Source of the DNA: Ensifer adhaerens
Lineage (GTDB): Bacteria; Pseudomonadota; Alphaproteobacteria; Rhizobiales; Rhizobiaceae
Assembly: GCF_013283195.1 (NCBI RefSeq)
Contig: NZ_JABEKT010000001.1
Span: forward strand, 1,956,509-2,020,508
Direction: 5' to 3'
DNA: 64,000 bases
Positions 20,553-31,280 of the stretch are shown here, piece by piece. Numbering within the stretch: the stretch's first letter is position 1; every line of letters begins with the position of its first letter. The position numbers and the translations under genes are program-made. Under the pieces are notes generated by a model. It saw only the letters and a list, made by a program, of their open reading frames with translations, was not told the DNA's origin and made no database searches.

Positions 20553-21704
20553 TTATTGCTCGACGTTGAGCGACACGAGCCCCGACGCATGACGGTTGAG
20601 ACGCCCGGCAAGATCAAGCTCGATCAGCGCCAGGTAGACTTCGGCCGCGGGCAGTCCGGTGTGGCGGATGACGTCGTCGATTTCAACTGGTGTCGGGCCG
20701 AGAGCATCAGTGATCGTTGCGCGGTCGCCGTTAGCGAGCCGCGCCGACTGTATTGAAGGCATCTCCTGCGCAGGCTCTCCGGCTCCCGTGGGAAAAGGCA
20801 AGGTGTGCTGGCTGAGAGGTGCAAGGCCGTCGAGAACATCATCCGATGTGGTCGTGACGATCGCACCTTGTTTGAGAAGGTCGTTGGTGCCGTGGCAGCG
20901 TGGATCGAGCGGAGAGCCGGGAACGGCAAATACGAGGCGGCCGAAGTCGGCGGCATAGCGCGCCGTGATCAGCGAGCCCGAGCGGTTGGCCGCCTCAATG
21001 ATCGCCACGCCGAGACTGATGCCGGCGATCAGGCGATTGCGTCTCGGGAAATCACGAGCGCGGGGCTCCCATCCGAACGGCATCTCGCTGACTGCCAGGC
21101 CCTGGCCGGCCATGATGTCGTTGAGCAGTCCGATATTCTCCCGCGGATACGGCCGGTCGATGCCTCCGGCAAGCACGGCGATCGTTCCACTCGCAAGGCT
21201 CGCGCGATGGGCGGCGGTGTCGATGCCGCGCGCAAGTCCAGACGTGATCACGTAACCGGCGCGTCCGGCATCGCGCGCAATCATCGCTGCAAACTTGGCG
21301 CCGCTGGCCGAGGCGTTGCGCGAGCCGACGACGCCGAGGGACGGGCGGAAAGCGGCGTTGAGGTTGCCTTTGACGGCGAGAAGAGGAGGGGCGCCATCGA
21401 TCTGGCGGAGGGCAAAGGGGTAGTTCGGCTCGCCGATGCCGATGAAGGTTGCGCCGAGGCGGTGGGCGATTTCGAGTTCGCGCTCTGCTTCGGCTGTTGT
21501 TGCGACACGGAACGTCCGCGTACCAGCTCCGCGCCGGGAGAGTTCGGGCAGGGCATCAAGTGCCGCCTCGGCGGTGCCGAAATGGTTGATGAGGTCGCGG
21601 AACGTGACAGGGCCGACATTGTCGCTGCGGATGAGACGCAGCCAGGAGATCTTCTGTCGTTCGGTCAGTGCAACTCCGGTTCGTCGTGCACTGACCTCCA
21701 ACAT
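20553..21704 (-). CDS. dprA: DNA-processing protein DprA
   Basis: 383 residues from the ATG at 21702-21704, which shares one base with the plsY stop (TAATG). A SAM-like N-terminal region is followed by the Rossmann-type DNA-binding core with VVGSRNAS and [13 protein letters not shown] and the [10 protein letters not shown] loop, and ends with a winged-helix domain (about the last 60 residues). DprA loads RecA on single-stranded DNA during transformation and is widely kept in bacteria not known to be competent. The open frame runs 120 codons upstream through plsY and was ignored. Confidence 0.95.
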   Translation of the reverse strand: MLEVSARRTGVALTERQKISWLRLIRSDNVGPVTFRDLINHFGTAEAALDALPELSRRGAGTRTFRVATTAEAERELEIAHRLGATFIGIGEPNYPFALRQIDGAPPLLAVKGNLNAAFRPSLGVVGSRNASASGAKFAAMIARDAGRAGYVITSGLARGIDTAAHRASLASGTIAVLAGGIDRPYPRENIGLLNDIMAGQGLAVSEMPFGWEPRARDFPRRNRLIAGISLGVAIIEAANRSGSLITARYAADFGRLVFAVPGSPLDPRCHGTNDLLKQGAIVTTTSDDVLDGLAPLSQHTLPFPTGAGEPAQEMPSIQSARLANGDRATITDALGPTPVEIDDVIRHTGLPAAEVYLALIELDLAGRLNRHASGLVSLNVEQ

Positions 21705-22315
21705 TATCCCTTGTCTCCGATCCGGCTCTCGGTGCCTGCAAGCAGCCGCTTGATGTTGGCGCGATGCTTGACCCAGGTGATCAGGGTCATGACCGCAAAC
21801 AGCAGAGCGACTTTCTCGTGTCCTGTCAGATAGAGTACAACCGGAATGACTGCGGTTGCAACCAGTGCCGAGAGCGACGAGTAACGGCTGATTTTCGCCA
21901 TCGCCAGCCAGATCGCCGCGAAGACGAGAACCATCCACGGCACGAGGCCGAGCAGAACGCCGATATAGGTGGCGACACCCTTGCCGCCCTTGAAGCCGAG
22001 CCAGACCGGGTAGAGGTGACCGAGGAACGCGGCAAGGCCGGCGGCGATGCCCGCTTCGATCCCCCAAAGCGACGCGATCGCGGCGGCGGCCGTGCCCTTC
22101 AAGGCGTCAAGCAGCAGGGTTGCGGCGGCAAGTTTCTTGTTGCCAGTGCGCAGAACGTTGGTGGCGCCGATATTGCCGGAGCCGATCTTGCGAACGTCTC
22201 CAAGACCGGCCATGCGCGTCAGGATAAGCCCGAACGGGATAGAACCGAGCAGGTAGCCGAAGGCGAGGCTAAGGGCTGTTGAAAGCAGCCCGAGCTGCCA
22301 GGAAAAAAGATCCAC
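21704..22315 (-). CDS. plsY: Acyl-phosphate glycerol-3-phosphate acyltransferase
   Basis: 203 residues starting at a GTG (22313-22315) six bases after GGGAGG; the frame is open further upstream but without a start as good. Five hydrophobic segments and the conserved loops [18 protein letters not shown] and [12 protein letters not shown] identify PlsY, which acylates glycerol-3-phosphate from acyl-phosphate at the inner membrane, the first step of phospholipid synthesis. It is 28 bases downstream of the pyrC-like gene and overlaps dprA. Confidence 0.95.
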   Translation of the reverse strand: MDLFSWQLGLLSTALSLAFGYLLGSIPFGLILTRMAGLGDVRKIGSGNIGATNVLRTGNKKLAAATLLLDALKGTAAAAIASLWGIEAGIAAGLAAFLGHLYPVWLGFKGGKGVATYIGVLLGLVPWMVLVFAAIWLAMAKISRYSSLSALVATAVIPVVLYLTGHEKVALLFAVMTLITWVKHRANIKRLLAGTESRIGDKG

Positions 22316-22343
22316 CGAAAACCTCCCGCGCGACCGCTGTCGC

Positions 22344-23633
22344 TTATGCCGAATGCACAAGCTTGCCGGCAACATAGGTTTGCACAACCCGGCCGGTAAA
22401 GCGCGCATTTTCGAATGGCGTATTCTTCGATCGCGAAACGATCGCTTCCTTGTAGAGGACCCACGGCTCTTCGAGATCGATGACGGTGATGTCGGCCTTG
22501 GCGCCCCGCTTCAGCGTGCCGGCATCCAGCCCGAAGATCGCCGCAGGGCGCGTCGACATCGCATCGATGAGCCGCATCAGCGGCACCTGGCCGCTGTGGT
22601 GCAGGCGCAGTGCTGCAGCCAGCATCGTCTCAAGGCCGATCGCGCCGTTTTCGGCATCCGAGAACGGCAGGCGCTTGGTGTCGACATCCTGCGGATCGTG
22701 CGAGGAAACGATAATGTCGATGGTGCCGTTGGCAAGGGCGTCCACCATTGCGACGCGATCGTCCTCGCGGCGCAGGGGCGGCGAGAGCTTGAAGAACGTC
22801 CGGTACTCGCCGATGTCGTTCTCGTTGAGCGTCAGATGGTTGATCGAGATGCCGCAGGTGACGTTGGCGCCGCGGTTGCGGGCGGTGAGAACGGCGTCGG
22901 CCGATTCGGGAACCGAGATCTTGGCGGCGTGGTAGGCCGCCTTGGTCAGGCTGGCGATCCGTAGGTCGCGCTCGAGCGGGATGATTTCCGCCTCGCGCGG
23001 CACACCGGCAAGACCGAGCCAGCTTGCAAGCAGCCCCTCGTTCATCACGCCGTTGCCGAGATACTTGTCGCGCGTTTCAAGCGCGATGACAGCGCCGAAT
23101 TCGCGGGCATAGGTCATCGCACGGCGCAGCATCAACGTGTCGTGGATCGCCCGGCGGCCGTTTGTAAAGCAGACTGCACCCGCTTCGCGCAGCAGTCCGA
23201 ACTCGGTCATCTCTTCGCCGGCAAGACCCTTGGTCATGGCCGCCGCCGGATAGACATTGACGAGCGCCTTATCGCGCGCCGTCTTCTGCATGAATTCGAC
23301 CAGCGCGATATCGTCGATGACGGGATCGGTGTCCGGCATCGAAATGAACGAGGTGACACCGCCGACGGTTGCGGCGCGCGATGCAGATTCGATCGTTTCG
23401 CGGTGCTCGGCACCCGGTTCGCCGACGAAGACGCGCGCGTCGACGAGGCCGGGGACAGCCGTCAGTCCATCGCAGTCCTTGACGAACGCGCCATCCGGTG
23501 TGCCCTGGTTGTGTGCATCCTTGCCTGCGGCGAGGATCCTGCCGTCGTCGCCGACGATGATCGTGCCTGTTTCGTCGAGGTTGCGGGACGGATCGACGAT
23601 GCGGAGGTTTCTAAGAACGAGCGGTCTGGTCAT
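22344..23633 (-). CDS. pyrC: Dihydroorotase-like protein lacking the HxH metal site (PyrC'/PyrX type)
   Basis: 429 residues, overlapping pyrB by four bases (ATGA). The fold is that of a class I dihydroorotase, but the signature that normally reads D-x-HxHxR-EPG is here [10 protein letters not shown] (residues 65-74): both metal-binding histidines and the substrate-binding arginine are replaced. Such non-catalytic homologues next to pyrB are known, for instance PyrC' of Pseudomonas, as structural partners that the aspartate transcarbamoylase needs for activity. I infer that role here; the working dihydroorotase should be encoded elsewhere. Databases usually call this gene pyrC. Confidence 0.9.
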   Translation of the reverse strand: MTRPLVLRNLRIVDPSRNLDETGTIIVGDDGRILAAGKDAHNQGTPDGAFVKDCDGLTAVPGLVDARVFVGEPGAEHRETIESASRAATVGGVTSFISMPDTDPVIDDIALVEFMQKTARDKALVNVYPAAAMTKGLAGEEMTEFGLLREAGAVCFTNGRRAIHDTLMLRRAMTYAREFGAVIALETRDKYLGNGVMNEGLLASWLGLAGVPREAEIIPLERDLRIASLTKAAYHAAKISVPESADAVLTARNRGANVTCGISINHLTLNENDIGEYRTFFKLSPPLRREDDRVAMVDALANGTIDIIVSSHDPQDVDTKRLPFSDAENGAIGLETMLAAALRLHHSGQVPLMRLIDAMSTRPAAIFGLDAGTLKRGAKADITVIDLEEPWVLYKEAIVSRSKNTPFENARFTGRVVQTYVAGKLVHSA

Positions 23634-24571
23634 ACGCGCGGCCCCTGGTTCTGCGAAAGAAGAAGTGTTTCCATCACCGCCATGCGCACGGCGACGCCCA
23701 TTTCGACCTGCTGCTCGATCACGCTCTGTGGCCCGTCGGCAATCTCGGAGGCGATCTCGACGCCGCGGTTCATCGGGCCTGGATGCATGACCAGCGCGTC
23801 GTCCTTGGCGGCTTTCAGCTTTTCGGCATCGAGGCCGTAGTAGTGGAAATATTCGCGCACCGAAGGCACGAAGGAGCCCGCCATGCGCTCGCGCTGCAGG
23901 CGCAGCATCATCACCACATCCGCATCCTTCAGCCCTTCGGCCATCGAGTGGTAGACCTCGACGCCCATGTCGGCGATGCCCGACGGCAGCAGGGTCGCCG
24001 GTGCAACGACGCGCACCCGTGCGCCCATCTGGTTGAGAAGAAGAATGTTGGAACGGGCGACGCGCGAATGCAGCACGTCGCCGCAGATCGCCACGATGAT
24101 GCGCGAGAGTTTGCCCTTGATGCGGCGGATCGTCAGTGCATCGAGCAGCGCCTGGGTCGGGTGTTCGTGCTGGCCGTCGCCGGCATTGACCACCGAGCAG
24201 GACACCTTCTGCGCCAGAAGGGCAGCGGCACCCGCAGACGAGTGGCGCACGACCAACACGTCGGGGTGCATGGCATTCAGCGTCATCGCCGTATCGATGA
24301 GCGTTTCGCCCTTCTTCACAGAGGAGTTGCCGACCGACATGTTCATGACGTCGGCGCCTAGCCGCTTGCCGGCGAGTTCGAAGGAGGATTGCGTTCTCGT
24401 CGACGCTTCGAAGAAGAGATTGATCTGCGTCAGCCCGCGAAGGGTTGACGTCTTCTTCTCTCGCTGACGGGAGATCTTGACGGCTTCATCGGCACGATCG
24501 AGCAGGTGGGTGATGTCCTGCTCCGTAAGACCTTTGATGCCGAGCAGGTGGCGATGCGGGAAAGTGGTCAT
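23630..24571 (-). CDS. pyrB: Aspartate carbamoyltransferase catalytic subunit
   Basis: 313 residues. The carbamoyl-phosphate loop [20 protein letters not shown], the [14 protein letters not shown] segment and [10 protein letters not shown] are all intact. It makes N-carbamoylaspartate from carbamoyl phosphate and aspartate in pyrimidine synthesis. No pyrI-like regulatory chain is adjacent; instead the dihydroorotase-like gene overlaps its stop, as in the class A ATCase complexes. It heads a four-gene unit pyrB-pyrC-plsY-dprA. Confidence 0.97.
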   Translation of the reverse strand: MTTFPHRHLLGIKGLTEQDITHLLDRADEAVKISRQREKKTSTLRGLTQINLFFEASTRTQSSFELAGKRLGADVMNMSVGNSSVKKGETLIDTAMTLNAMHPDVLVVRHSSAGAAALLAQKVSCSVVNAGDGQHEHPTQALLDALTIRRIKGKLSRIIVAICGDVLHSRVARSNILLLNQMGARVRVVAPATLLPSGIADMGVEVYHSMAEGLKDADVVMMLRLQRERMAGSFVPSVREYFHYYGLDAEKLKAAKDDALVMHPGPMNRGVEIASEIADGPQSVIEQQVEMGVAVRMAVMETLLLSQNQGPRV

Positions 24572-24728
24572 GGGCCGCCCTTGCGCTCTGGAATGTGGCT
24601 CGCTCTATAAGACGTGACCCCCGGCACGGCAAGCGGTGCGCAGGCCCGTCCGCAGAAAACTTGGGTGCGGCATCCTATCTTTCCCCGGCCCCGTTTCGTG
24701 GTCGGCAAACTTGCGCTAGAACCGGCCC

Positions 24729-26381
24729 ATGAATCAGATGAACCGGACCGAACAGAAACTCGCCGAGCTGAACCAGCCCAAGCCCTGGTCCGGCATCAAT
24801 GCCTATCGTTCCGATCCGCTGGTCGTGGACATCACCTCGGGCATGACGAAAGCGCTTCGCGACGAGTTCGATACGCTCGGGCGCTACGTGACTTCGCCCG
24901 AGGCGCAGGAACTGGCGCGCATGGCCAATGAAGGCGCGCCGAAGTTGAAGACGCACGGGCCCCGCGGCGAGCGCCTCGACGTCGTCGAGTTCCATCCGGC
25001 CTGGCATGCCCTGATGCGGCGATCCATGACCTCGGGCCTGCACGCATCAGCCTGGGAAAACCTGCCCGACGAGCGCAACCAATCGCACAAGACCAGGGCG
25101 ATCCGCTTCTACCTGACGGCGCAGCTGGAATGCGGCCATCTCTGCCCGCTGACGATGACGAGCGCTTCGCTTGCCGCGATCACCGCATCGCCCGCAGTCC
25201 AGAAGGAGTGGGCGCCCAAAATCCTGTCGCGCAAATACGATTCGTCGAACAAGCCGTGGATGCAGAAGTCTGCCGTGACTGTCGGCATGGGCATGACGGA
25301 AAAGCAGGGCGGAACCGACGTGCGCGCCAACACCTCGACCGCCGAGCGCGTGGGCGAGGGCATCTACCGCCTCAACGGCCACAAGTGGTTCATGTCGGCG
25401 CCGATGAGCGACGCGTTCGTAATGCTGGCACAGACCCGCGACGGCCTCGGCTGCTTCCTCGTCCCGCGACTTCTGGAAGACGGTGCCGCCAACGGCCTGC
25501 GCTTCCAGCGGCTGAAAGACAAGCTCGGCAACCGCTCCAACGCATCCGCCGAAGTCGAGTTTTCCGACACGTTCGGTTTCGTGCTCGGCGCGCCCGATGC
25601 CGGCATCCGCACCATTCTCGACATGGTGACGCTGACGCGCCTCGATTGCGCTCTGGCGTCTGCCGGCATCATGCGGGCTTCGCTCGCGGAAGCGGTCCAT
25701 CACACGCGTGGCCGCAAGGTGTTCGGCAAGCCGCTCGTCAGCCAGCCGATGATGACCCGTGTTCTCGCCGACATGGCGCTCGACGTCGCAGCCGCCAGTG
25801 CCCTGTCGTTCCGTCTGGCGGATGCCTTCGACAAGGCACACGCCAGTGCCGAAGAGGCAGCCTATGCCCGCATCATGACGCCGGTTGCGAAATACTGGTG
25901 CTGCAAGATTGCCCCGGCTCTGATCTACGAGGCAATGGAATGCCTCGGAGGCAACGGCTATGTCGAGGAGCGGGCGTTGGCGCGGCACTATCGCGAGGCG
26001 CCGGTCAATGCGATCTGGGAAGGTTCCGGCAACGTCATGGCGCTGGACGTCCTGCGCGTGCTGCTCAAGCGCAAGGACCTGTTCGAACAGCTGTTTGCCG
26101 TGCTGAGCCGTGACCTCGGGCCTGCCGGCCGCAAGACCATCGACGTGCTGCGTGCGGCGATGTCGCTCTGCGAGCGTGACGAAGGGGCCGCCCGGATGCT
26201 GGTCGAGCAACTGGCTCTGGCTGCCGCTGCCGCCGAACTCTATCGGTTGGGCGCCGGTCGCATCGCCGATGCCTTCCTCGAATCGCGTCTCGCTGCCGGT
26301 TGGCGGTCGACCTACGGGATGCTCGATTCGCGCTTCGATTCGGCCTACATCCTCGACCTGCTTTACCCGGCCGCGACGTAA
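24729..26381 (+). CDS. AidB-type acyl-CoA dehydrogenase family protein
   Basis: 550 residues, longer than ordinary acyl-CoA dehydrogenases and close to E. coli AidB. The flavin and active-site regions are visible: MTEKQGGTDVRANT, GHKWFMSAPMSDAF, and a C-terminal ALIYEAMECLGGNGYVEE with YREAPVNAIWEGSGN. AidB protects DNA during alkylation stress in E. coli; in rhizobia the gene is often annotated as acyl-CoA or isovaleryl-CoA dehydrogenase and the role is unproven. It is divergent from pyrB and overlaps the end of the convergent AEC gene by 19 bases. Confidence 0.9.
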   Translation: MNQMNRTEQKLAELNQPKPWSGINAYRSDPLVVDITSGMTKALRDEFDTLGRYVTSPEAQELARMANEGAPKLKTHGPRGERLDVVEFHPAWHALMRRSMTSGLHASAWENLPDERNQSHKTRAIRFYLTAQLECGHLCPLTMTSASLAAITASPAVQKEWAPKILSRKYDSSNKPWMQKSAVTVGMGMTEKQGGTDVRANTSTAERVGEGIYRLNGHKWFMSAPMSDAFVMLAQTRDGLGCFLVPRLLEDGAANGLRFQRLKDKLGNRSNASAEVEFSDTFGFVLGAPDAGIRTILDMVTLTRLDCALASAGIMRASLAEAVHHTRGRKVFGKPLVSQPMMTRVLADMALDVAAASALSFRLADAFDKAHASAEEAAYARIMTPVAKYWCCKIAPALIYEAMECLGGNGYVEERALARHYREAPVNAIWEGSGNVMALDVLRVLLKRKDLFEQLFAVLSRDLGPAGRKTIDVLRAAMSLCERDEGAARMLVEQLALAAAAAELYRLGAGRIADAFLESRLAAGWRSTYGMLDSRFDSAYILDLLYPAAT

Positions 26382-27298
26382 GCCGTCACGGACAGAACCA
26401 GTGGTATCGTGAAGAAGGAGACGACGGTCTGGACCGTCGCCACCGCCGCATAGAGCTCGGCATCGCCGCCCATCTGCTTTGCGAGCAGATAACCGTTCAT
26501 TGCCGTGGGCACCGCCGCGCCGAGCGCGATGACGCACAGCGCGTCGCCGCGGATGCCGAGCAGGAAGCTGGCGCCAACCATGAAGACCGGCATGACAATC
26601 AGCTTCAGGACGACGGCGAGCAACGCCGACCTGCTCGGCTTTAGAGCATCGGATACGCGCAATCCGGCGCCGACCATCACCAGCCCGAGGCTGAGCGAGG
26701 CGCTCGCCAGCATGTCGATGGTCGTCATCACCGGCCCATAGACCTTGATGCCGACCAGGTTGAACACGATCCCGAATACCGATGCGACGATTAACGGATT
26801 GGTGACGATCTTGGCAAAGAAACGCCGGAAATCCCGGTTGCCGCCGCCGAACCAAACCAGCACGCCGACGTTGTAGAGATTGATCGGGATGATCACGAGC
26901 GTCATCACCAGCGCCGTCAGTGTCAGCCCGATCGGCCCATACAGCTTTTGGGCGATTGCCAATGCCATGAAGCCGTTCCAGCGGGTTGCCGTCTGGAAGA
27001 CCGAGGTGAAGGAGGCGCCCGAAACCTCTCTGTTGCGAAACAGCGGCCAGAGTAAAAGCACGAAGACCGACATCAGGCTGACGCTGCCGATCGTGGCAAT
27101 CGCCGTGGCGTCCGCCTTCATGCCGGAAAAATCGGCCTGCGCCAGCGTCGAAAACAACAGGGCGGGGAAGAGGATGTAGTAGCCGAACTGCTCGAGGCCG
27201 AGCCACAGATTCTGATCGACCAGCGTCGTGCGTTTCAGCCACGCGCCGAGCAGCACTAGAAGGAAGATGGGAAGGATACTTTCAAAGACGATGATCAT
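26363..27298 (-). CDS. AEC family transporter (auxin efflux carrier-like)
   Basis: 311 residues with about ten hydrophobic segments in two five-helix blocks separated by a hydrophilic centre, the AEC arrangement. Segments such as NPLIVASVFGIVFNLVGIKV and AVPTAMNGYLLAKQMGGD are typical. Bacterial members move small organic acids such as malonate or malate; the substrate here is not deducible. The ATG at 27296-27298 has no strong RBS. It converges on the AidB-like gene. Confidence 0.9.
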   Translation of the reverse strand: MIIVFESILPIFLLVLLGAWLKRTTLVDQNLWLGLEQFGYYILFPALLFSTLAQADFSGMKADATAIATIGSVSLMSVFVLLLWPLFRNREVSGASFTSVFQTATRWNGFMALAIAQKLYGPIGLTLTALVMTLVIIPINLYNVGVLVWFGGGNRDFRRFFAKIVTNPLIVASVFGIVFNLVGIKVYGPVMTTIDMLASASLSLGLVMVGAGLRVSDALKPSRSALLAVVLKLIVMPVFMVGASFLLGIRGDALCVIALGAAVPTAMNGYLLAKQMGGDAELYAAVATVQTVVSFFTIPLVLSVTAYVAAG

Positions 27299-27526
27299 GG
27301 ACGGGCCTGCGCGGGAAGAGGGCCCACCGTTACTGCATAATGTCTGAGACCGGAATCGATTTAAGACGAAATCACGCCGTGAGTTTCAAGTCTTGAGAAG
27401 CCATTCCGACCGCAGTCGGGCTGGGCCTGTGAAAATTAACCTTAACAAATGGTTTACATTGCGCGATCGACGGCGAGCGTGGACAGTGGTTGGGTAACGC
27501 AATGAAATCCGGAATGGAGCGGTTCG

Positions 27527-27682
27527 GTGAGAACTGGTCTTTTGATCATCATGATGATGTTTTTCGCCGGACTGGCGCTCGATATCGTGGTCCCTGCGGT
27601 GGTTCTGCTTATCTTGGTATTGGCAGATCGCGCACTCTATCCACTGTTGCATCGGCGCCTATCGGAAAGGGGGGCCGCATGA
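27527..27682 (+). CDS. Putative 51-residue membrane protein, coupled to the next gene
   Basis: A GTG start at 27527 lies seven bases after GGAG and opens 51 codons whose stop overlaps the next gene's ATG as ATGA. The product begins MRTGLLIIMMMFF and is mostly hydrophobic up to about residue 32 (LDIVVPAVVLLILVLA), with one or two membrane helices and a basic end. The exact four-base overlap with a likely gene is strong support for translation. No family recognised. Confidence 0.6.
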   Translation: MRTGLLIIMMMFFAGLALDIVVPAVVLLILVLADRALYPLLHRRLSERGAA

Positions 27683-28017
27683 AGTGGTTTCTGATCCTGT
27701 GGGCATGCCCCGTCATGCTTTTGGCCGGCTGGTACGGCCTTTCCTACTACGACATGAGCTTCGGTTTCTTCATGCTGACGCGCCAGACCCATGACCTGGT
27801 CTTCCAGGTCTACGGTAACGTGCTTGGCATTCCGCCGGAAAGCATTCCGCCGCTCGTTGCGCGCGCCATCATTGTCGACAGCTTCATCGTTTTCGGCATC
27901 ATCGCCTACCGCAAGCGCCGTGAGCTTGTCGCCTGGTACCGCCGCCGCTTCGGTGCCGCTCAGTCGCCCGAGGCGCCGTCCCTGGCAAGGGACGCCAGCC
28001 TGTCGAGTGCACCCTGA
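27679..28017 (+). CDS. Small membrane protein of unknown function
   Basis: 112 residues from the ATG at 27679, inside the ATGA overlap with the 51-codon ORF; a longer frame runs upstream through that ORF but has no support. Two hydrophobic segments are present (residues 3-22 and about 60-78) with a periplasmic loop between them and a basic cytoplasmic tail ([15 protein letters not shown]). Its last 58 bases overlap the 3' end of ruvX on the other strand. No family assigned. Confidence 0.75.
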   Translation: MKWFLILWACPVMLLAGWYGLSYYDMSFGFFMLTRQTHDLVFQVYGNVLGIPPESIPPLVARAIIVDSFIVFGIIAYRKRRELVAWYRRRFGAAQSPEAPSLARDASLSSAP

Positions 28018-28448
28018 AGAATGAAGGATGCGGCCGCCGAGTCTATGCGCTCGGCCCGCTTCTTGCGTGACACGTCCATCTCGATCAGCACCCGCTCGGC
28101 CGCAACTGTCGACAGCCTCTCATCCCAATAGACGAAGGGCAGGGGCGTTTTCTCCACCATGTTTCGAACGAAGGCGCGGGTCGCCTGACACCGCGGTCCT
28201 TCGCTGCCGTCCATGTTGACGGGCAGGCCGATGACGAAGGCTGCGACCCTTTCTTTCTCCGCAACCGAGAGAAGCGTCACCGCATCGATGCCGAACTTGA
28301 CCCTCTTGATCACCTCGCGCGGCGTCGCGATCCGGCGGCCAAGGTCCGACACCGAGATGCCGATCGTCTTGGTACCGAGATCGAGGCCGGCGATGGCCTG
28401 ATTGGGCTGCAGCTGGCTCGCAAGCTCTTCGATGGTCAGAATTGTCAT
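27960..28448 (-). CDS. ruvX: Holliday-junction resolvase-like protein RuvX/YqgF
   Basis: 162 residues from the ATG at 28446-28448. The RNase H-like fold is shown by [16 protein letters not shown] near the N terminus, [12 protein letters not shown], and [13 protein letters not shown] with [15 protein letters not shown] at the end, which together supply the acidic residues. YqgF proteins act in 16S rRNA 5'-end maturation and have been proposed as junction resolvases. Divergent from the UPF0173 gene, with about 80 bases between the two starts. Confidence 0.95.
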   Translation of the reverse strand: MTILTIEELASQLQPNQAIAGLDLGTKTIGISVSDLGRRIATPREVIKRVKFGIDAVTLLSVAEKERVAAFVIGLPVNMDGSEGPRCQATRAFVRNMVEKTPLPFVYWDERLSTVAAERVLIEMDVSRKKRAERIDSAAASFILQGALDRLASLARDGASGD

Positions 28449-28530
28449 TTGGTTTGCCGATTCGATCTTTGCAGGGGTTCGTTTCGTTCCATATAGCTGG
28501 ATCAACACGCAAATCATCTGGGAGAATGTC

Positions 28531-29235
28531 ATGAAGATCAAATGGCTCGGCCATTCCGCCTTTCACATCGAAACGGCAACGTCGAAGATCCTGATCGATC
28601 CCTTCTTCACCGGCAATCCGGCGTTCCTCGACAGTGAACGCAAGGAGGTAACGGCGGGGCTCACCCATATTCTCCTGACGCACGGTCATGGCGACCATGT
28701 CGGTGACACCGTCGCGATTGCCAAGGAAACGGGAGCGGTGGTCGTTGCCAACTTCGATCTCTGCATGTGGCTCGGTCGCCAGGGTATTTCGGCGATGGAG
28801 CCCGGGAACACCGGCGGTACCATCCATCTCCCAGGCTTTTCCGCCACGTTCGTCAATGCGCTGCATTCCTCGGCGCAGATTACCGAAGACGGCGTTTCGC
28901 ATTCGCTCGGCAACGCCAACGGCCTCGTCCTGCATTTCGAGGACGAGCCGACGCTCTATCACATGGGTGACACCGACATTTTCTCCGACATGGCGCTGAT
29001 CGAAGAATTGCACGAGCCCCAGATCGGGCTTGTTCCGATCGGTGACCGTTTCACCATGGGCGGTGCTGTCGCAGCACTCGCGTGCCAGCGCTATTTCAAG
29101 TTCTCGACCGCCATTCCCTGCCATTACGGATCCTTCCCGATCATCGACCAGACGCCGGAAAACTTTGTCGTCGGCATGGACAGCGCCTCGACCAAAGTCG
29201 CGACACCAGTCGTTGGCGGCATCGTGACCGTCTGA
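28531..29235 (+). CDS. UPF0173 metal-dependent hydrolase (metallo-beta-lactamase fold)
   Basis: 234 residues from the ATG at 28531, which follows GGGAGA; the first 43 codons of the longer frame run antisense to ruvX and are not used. [11 protein letters not shown] provides the HxHxDH metal site, with further histidines in YHMGDTD and PCHYGSFP. This is the UPF0173/YtkL group, widespread and of unknown substrate. It precedes gatC by about 110 bases on the same strand. Confidence 0.92.
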   Translation: MKIKWLGHSAFHIETATSKILIDPFFTGNPAFLDSERKEVTAGLTHILLTHGHGDHVGDTVAIAKETGAVVVANFDLCMWLGRQGISAMEPGNTGGTIHLPGFSATFVNALHSSAQITEDGVSHSLGNANGLVLHFEDEPTLYHMGDTDIFSDMALIEELHEPQIGLVPIGDRFTMGGAVAALACQRYFKFSTAIPCHYGSFPIIDQTPENFVVGMDSASTKVATPVVGGIVTV

Positions 29236-29345
29236 CTGCAAAGCCCGTCGGCACTGCGGCAGGCGCGCGATCGGGCGATTCCCCCGTTGCGCGCCTCGCC
29301 GCGCACCATTATAGCGGGGGAAAGTTCCAGAGACCGGAGACGACC

Positions 29346-29633
29346 ATGTCCGTAGACCTTGCCACCGTGAAGCGCGTCGCGCGCCTCGCCCGCATCGCCG
29401 TCAGTGAAGATGAAGCCACGCGGATGGTGGGCGAAATCAACGGCATCCTTGGTTTCGTCGAGCAGCTCTCGGAAGTGAATGTCGATGGCGTCGAGCCCAT
29501 GACGTCGGTGACGCCGATGGAGATGAAGAAGCGACTGGACGTCGTGTCCGACGGCAGCAAGGCCGACGACATCGTCGCCAATGCTCCCAATACCGATCGC
29601 AACTTCTTCCTCGTCCCGAAGGTCGTCGAGTAA
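29346..29633 (+). CDS. gatC: Asp-tRNA(Asn)/Glu-tRNA(Gln) amidotransferase subunit GatC
   Basis: 95 residues, the usual GatC length, with the characteristic N-terminal helix ([17 protein letters not shown]) and the linker that wraps around GatA ([17 protein letters not shown], ending in FFLVPKVVE). The subunit stabilises GatA. It lies 52 bases before gatA. The complex amidates Glu-tRNA(Gln), and Asp-tRNA(Asn) where needed, so the organism is expected to lack a direct glutaminyl-tRNA synthetase. Confidence 0.95.
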   Translation: MSVDLATVKRVARLARIAVSEDEATRMVGEINGILGFVEQLSEVNVDGVEPMTSVTPMEMKKRLDVVSDGSKADDIVANAPNTDRNFFLVPKVVE

Positions 29634-29685
29634 TCCGACCGCCTGCCGCCCCGACGTACCCGATTTGCGAAAGCCCGATTTCACC

Positions 29686-31167
29686 ATGACCGAACTCACC
29701 AGCCTGACGATTGCCGAAGCCCGCACCAAGCTTGCCGGCAAGGAAATCACCGCCGTTGAACTGACCGACGCCTATATCGCGGCGATCGATAGCGCCAACG
29801 AAGCGATCAATGCCTATATTGCCGTCACGCCCGACAAGGCGCGCGAAATGGCCAAGGCTTCGGACGCGCGCATCGCCGCCGGCAAGGCGGGCGCACTCGA
29901 AGGCATTCCGCTGGGGATCAAGGATCTCTTCGGTACCGAAGGCGTGCACACCCAAGCCTGCAGCCACATTCTCGATGGCTTCGCCCCGCGTTACGAATCG
30001 ACCGTGACCCAGAACCTCTGGAACGATGGCGCGGTCATGCTCGGCAAGCTCAACATGGACGAGTTCGCCATGGGCTCTTCCAACGAGACCTCCTATTACG
30101 GTGCCGTGAAGAACCCCTGGCGCGCCAAGGGCTCGAACCTCGACCTGGTCCCTGGCGGCTCGTCCGGTGGTTCTGCGGCGGCCGTGGCTGCGCATCTGTG
30201 CGCCGGTGCGACGGCAACCGATACCGGCGGCTCCATCCGTCAGCCGGCGGCCTTCACCGGCACCGTCGGTATTAAGCCGACCTATGGCCGCTGCTCGCGC
30301 TGGGGCGTCGTCGCCTTCGCGTCGTCGCTGGATCAGGCCGGCCCGATTGCCCGTGACGTGCGAGACGCGGCAATCCTTCTGAAGTCGATGGCAAGCGTCG
30401 ACGCCAAGGACACCACTTCCGTCGATCTGCCGGTGCCGAACTACGAAGCCTCGATCGGCCAGTCGATCAAGGGTATGAAGATCGGCATTCCCCGCGAGTA
30501 CCGCGTCGAGGGCATGCCGGAAGAGATCGAAGCCCTTTGGCAGCAGGGCATCGCCTGGCTGAAGGACGCCGGTGCCGAGATCGTCGACATCACCCTGCCG
30601 CACACCAAATATGCCTTGCCGGCCTACTATATCGTCGCTCCGGCCGAAGCGTCTTCGAACCTTGCCCGCTACGACGGCGTTCGCTACGGCCTGCGCGTCG
30701 ACGGCAAGGATATCGTCGACATGTACGAAAAGACCCGGGCCGCCGGCTTCGGCCAGGAGGTCAAGCGCCGCATCATGATCGGCACCTACGTGCTGTCCGC
30801 CGGCTACTACGACGCCTACTACCTGCGCGCCCAGAAGGTTCGCACGCTGATCAAGCGTGACTTCGAACTGGCTTTCCATGCGGGTGTCGACGCGATTCTG
30901 ACGCCGGCCACTCCGTCGTCCGCGTTCGGCATTGCCGACGAGGATCTCGCATCCGATCCGGTCAAGATGTACCTCAACGACATCTTCACGGTGACGGTCA
31001 ACATGGCCGGTCTGCCGGGTATCGCCGTTCCGGGCGGCGTTGATCACAAGGGCCTGCCGCTCGGCCTGCAACTGATCGGCAAGCCGTTCGAGGAAGAGAC
31101 CCTGTTCAAGACGGCGCATGTTATTGAACAGGCAGCCGGCCGTTTCACGCCGACCAAGTGGTGGTAA
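29686..31167 (+). CDS. gatA: Asp-tRNA(Asn)/Glu-tRNA(Gln) amidotransferase subunit GatA
   Basis: 493 residues from ATG at 29686. It is the amidase subunit that releases ammonia from glutamine. The Ser-cisSer-Lys triad is visible in [22 protein letters not shown] and [13 protein letters not shown]-rich perfect hairpin (ten pairs, 31177-31201) just after the stop, without a T run, may end transcription or slow decay of the message. Confidence 0.97.
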   Translation: MTELTSLTIAEARTKLAGKEITAVELTDAYIAAIDSANEAINAYIAVTPDKAREMAKASDARIAAGKAGALEGIPLGIKDLFGTEGVHTQACSHILDGFAPRYESTVTQNLWNDGAVMLGKLNMDEFAMGSSNETSYYGAVKNPWRAKGSNLDLVPGGSSGGSAAAVAAHLCAGATATDTGGSIRQPAAFTGTVGIKPTYGRCSRWGVVAFASSLDQAGPIARDVRDAAILLKSMASVDAKDTTSVDLPVPNYEASIGQSIKGMKIGIPREYRVEGMPEEIEALWQQGIAWLKDAGAEIVDITLPHTKYALPAYYIVAPAEASSNLARYDGVRYGLRVDGKDIVDMYEKTRAAGFGQEVKRRIMIGTYVLSAGYYDAYYLRAQKVRTLIKRDFELAFHAGVDAILTPATPSSAFGIADEDLASDPVKMYLNDIFTVTVNMAGLPGIAVPGGVDHKGLPLGLQLIGKPFEEETLFKTAHVIEQAAGRFTPTKWW

Positions 31168-31280
31168 TGCGTTGAAGGCGCAGCACCGTGTGTGCTGCGC
31201 CGCAATCGCGGCGACTGGCGAGGTCGCAAGCGCCGTGATCTACTGCGCAATGCGCCGTGGTGGCGCGCAGGAGCCGCATC

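Noticed and set aside
25047-27242. 731-codon minus-strand ORF
   Set aside because: Its first part lies in another frame of the AEC transporter gene and the rest is antisense to the AidB-like gene; a GC-bias shadow.
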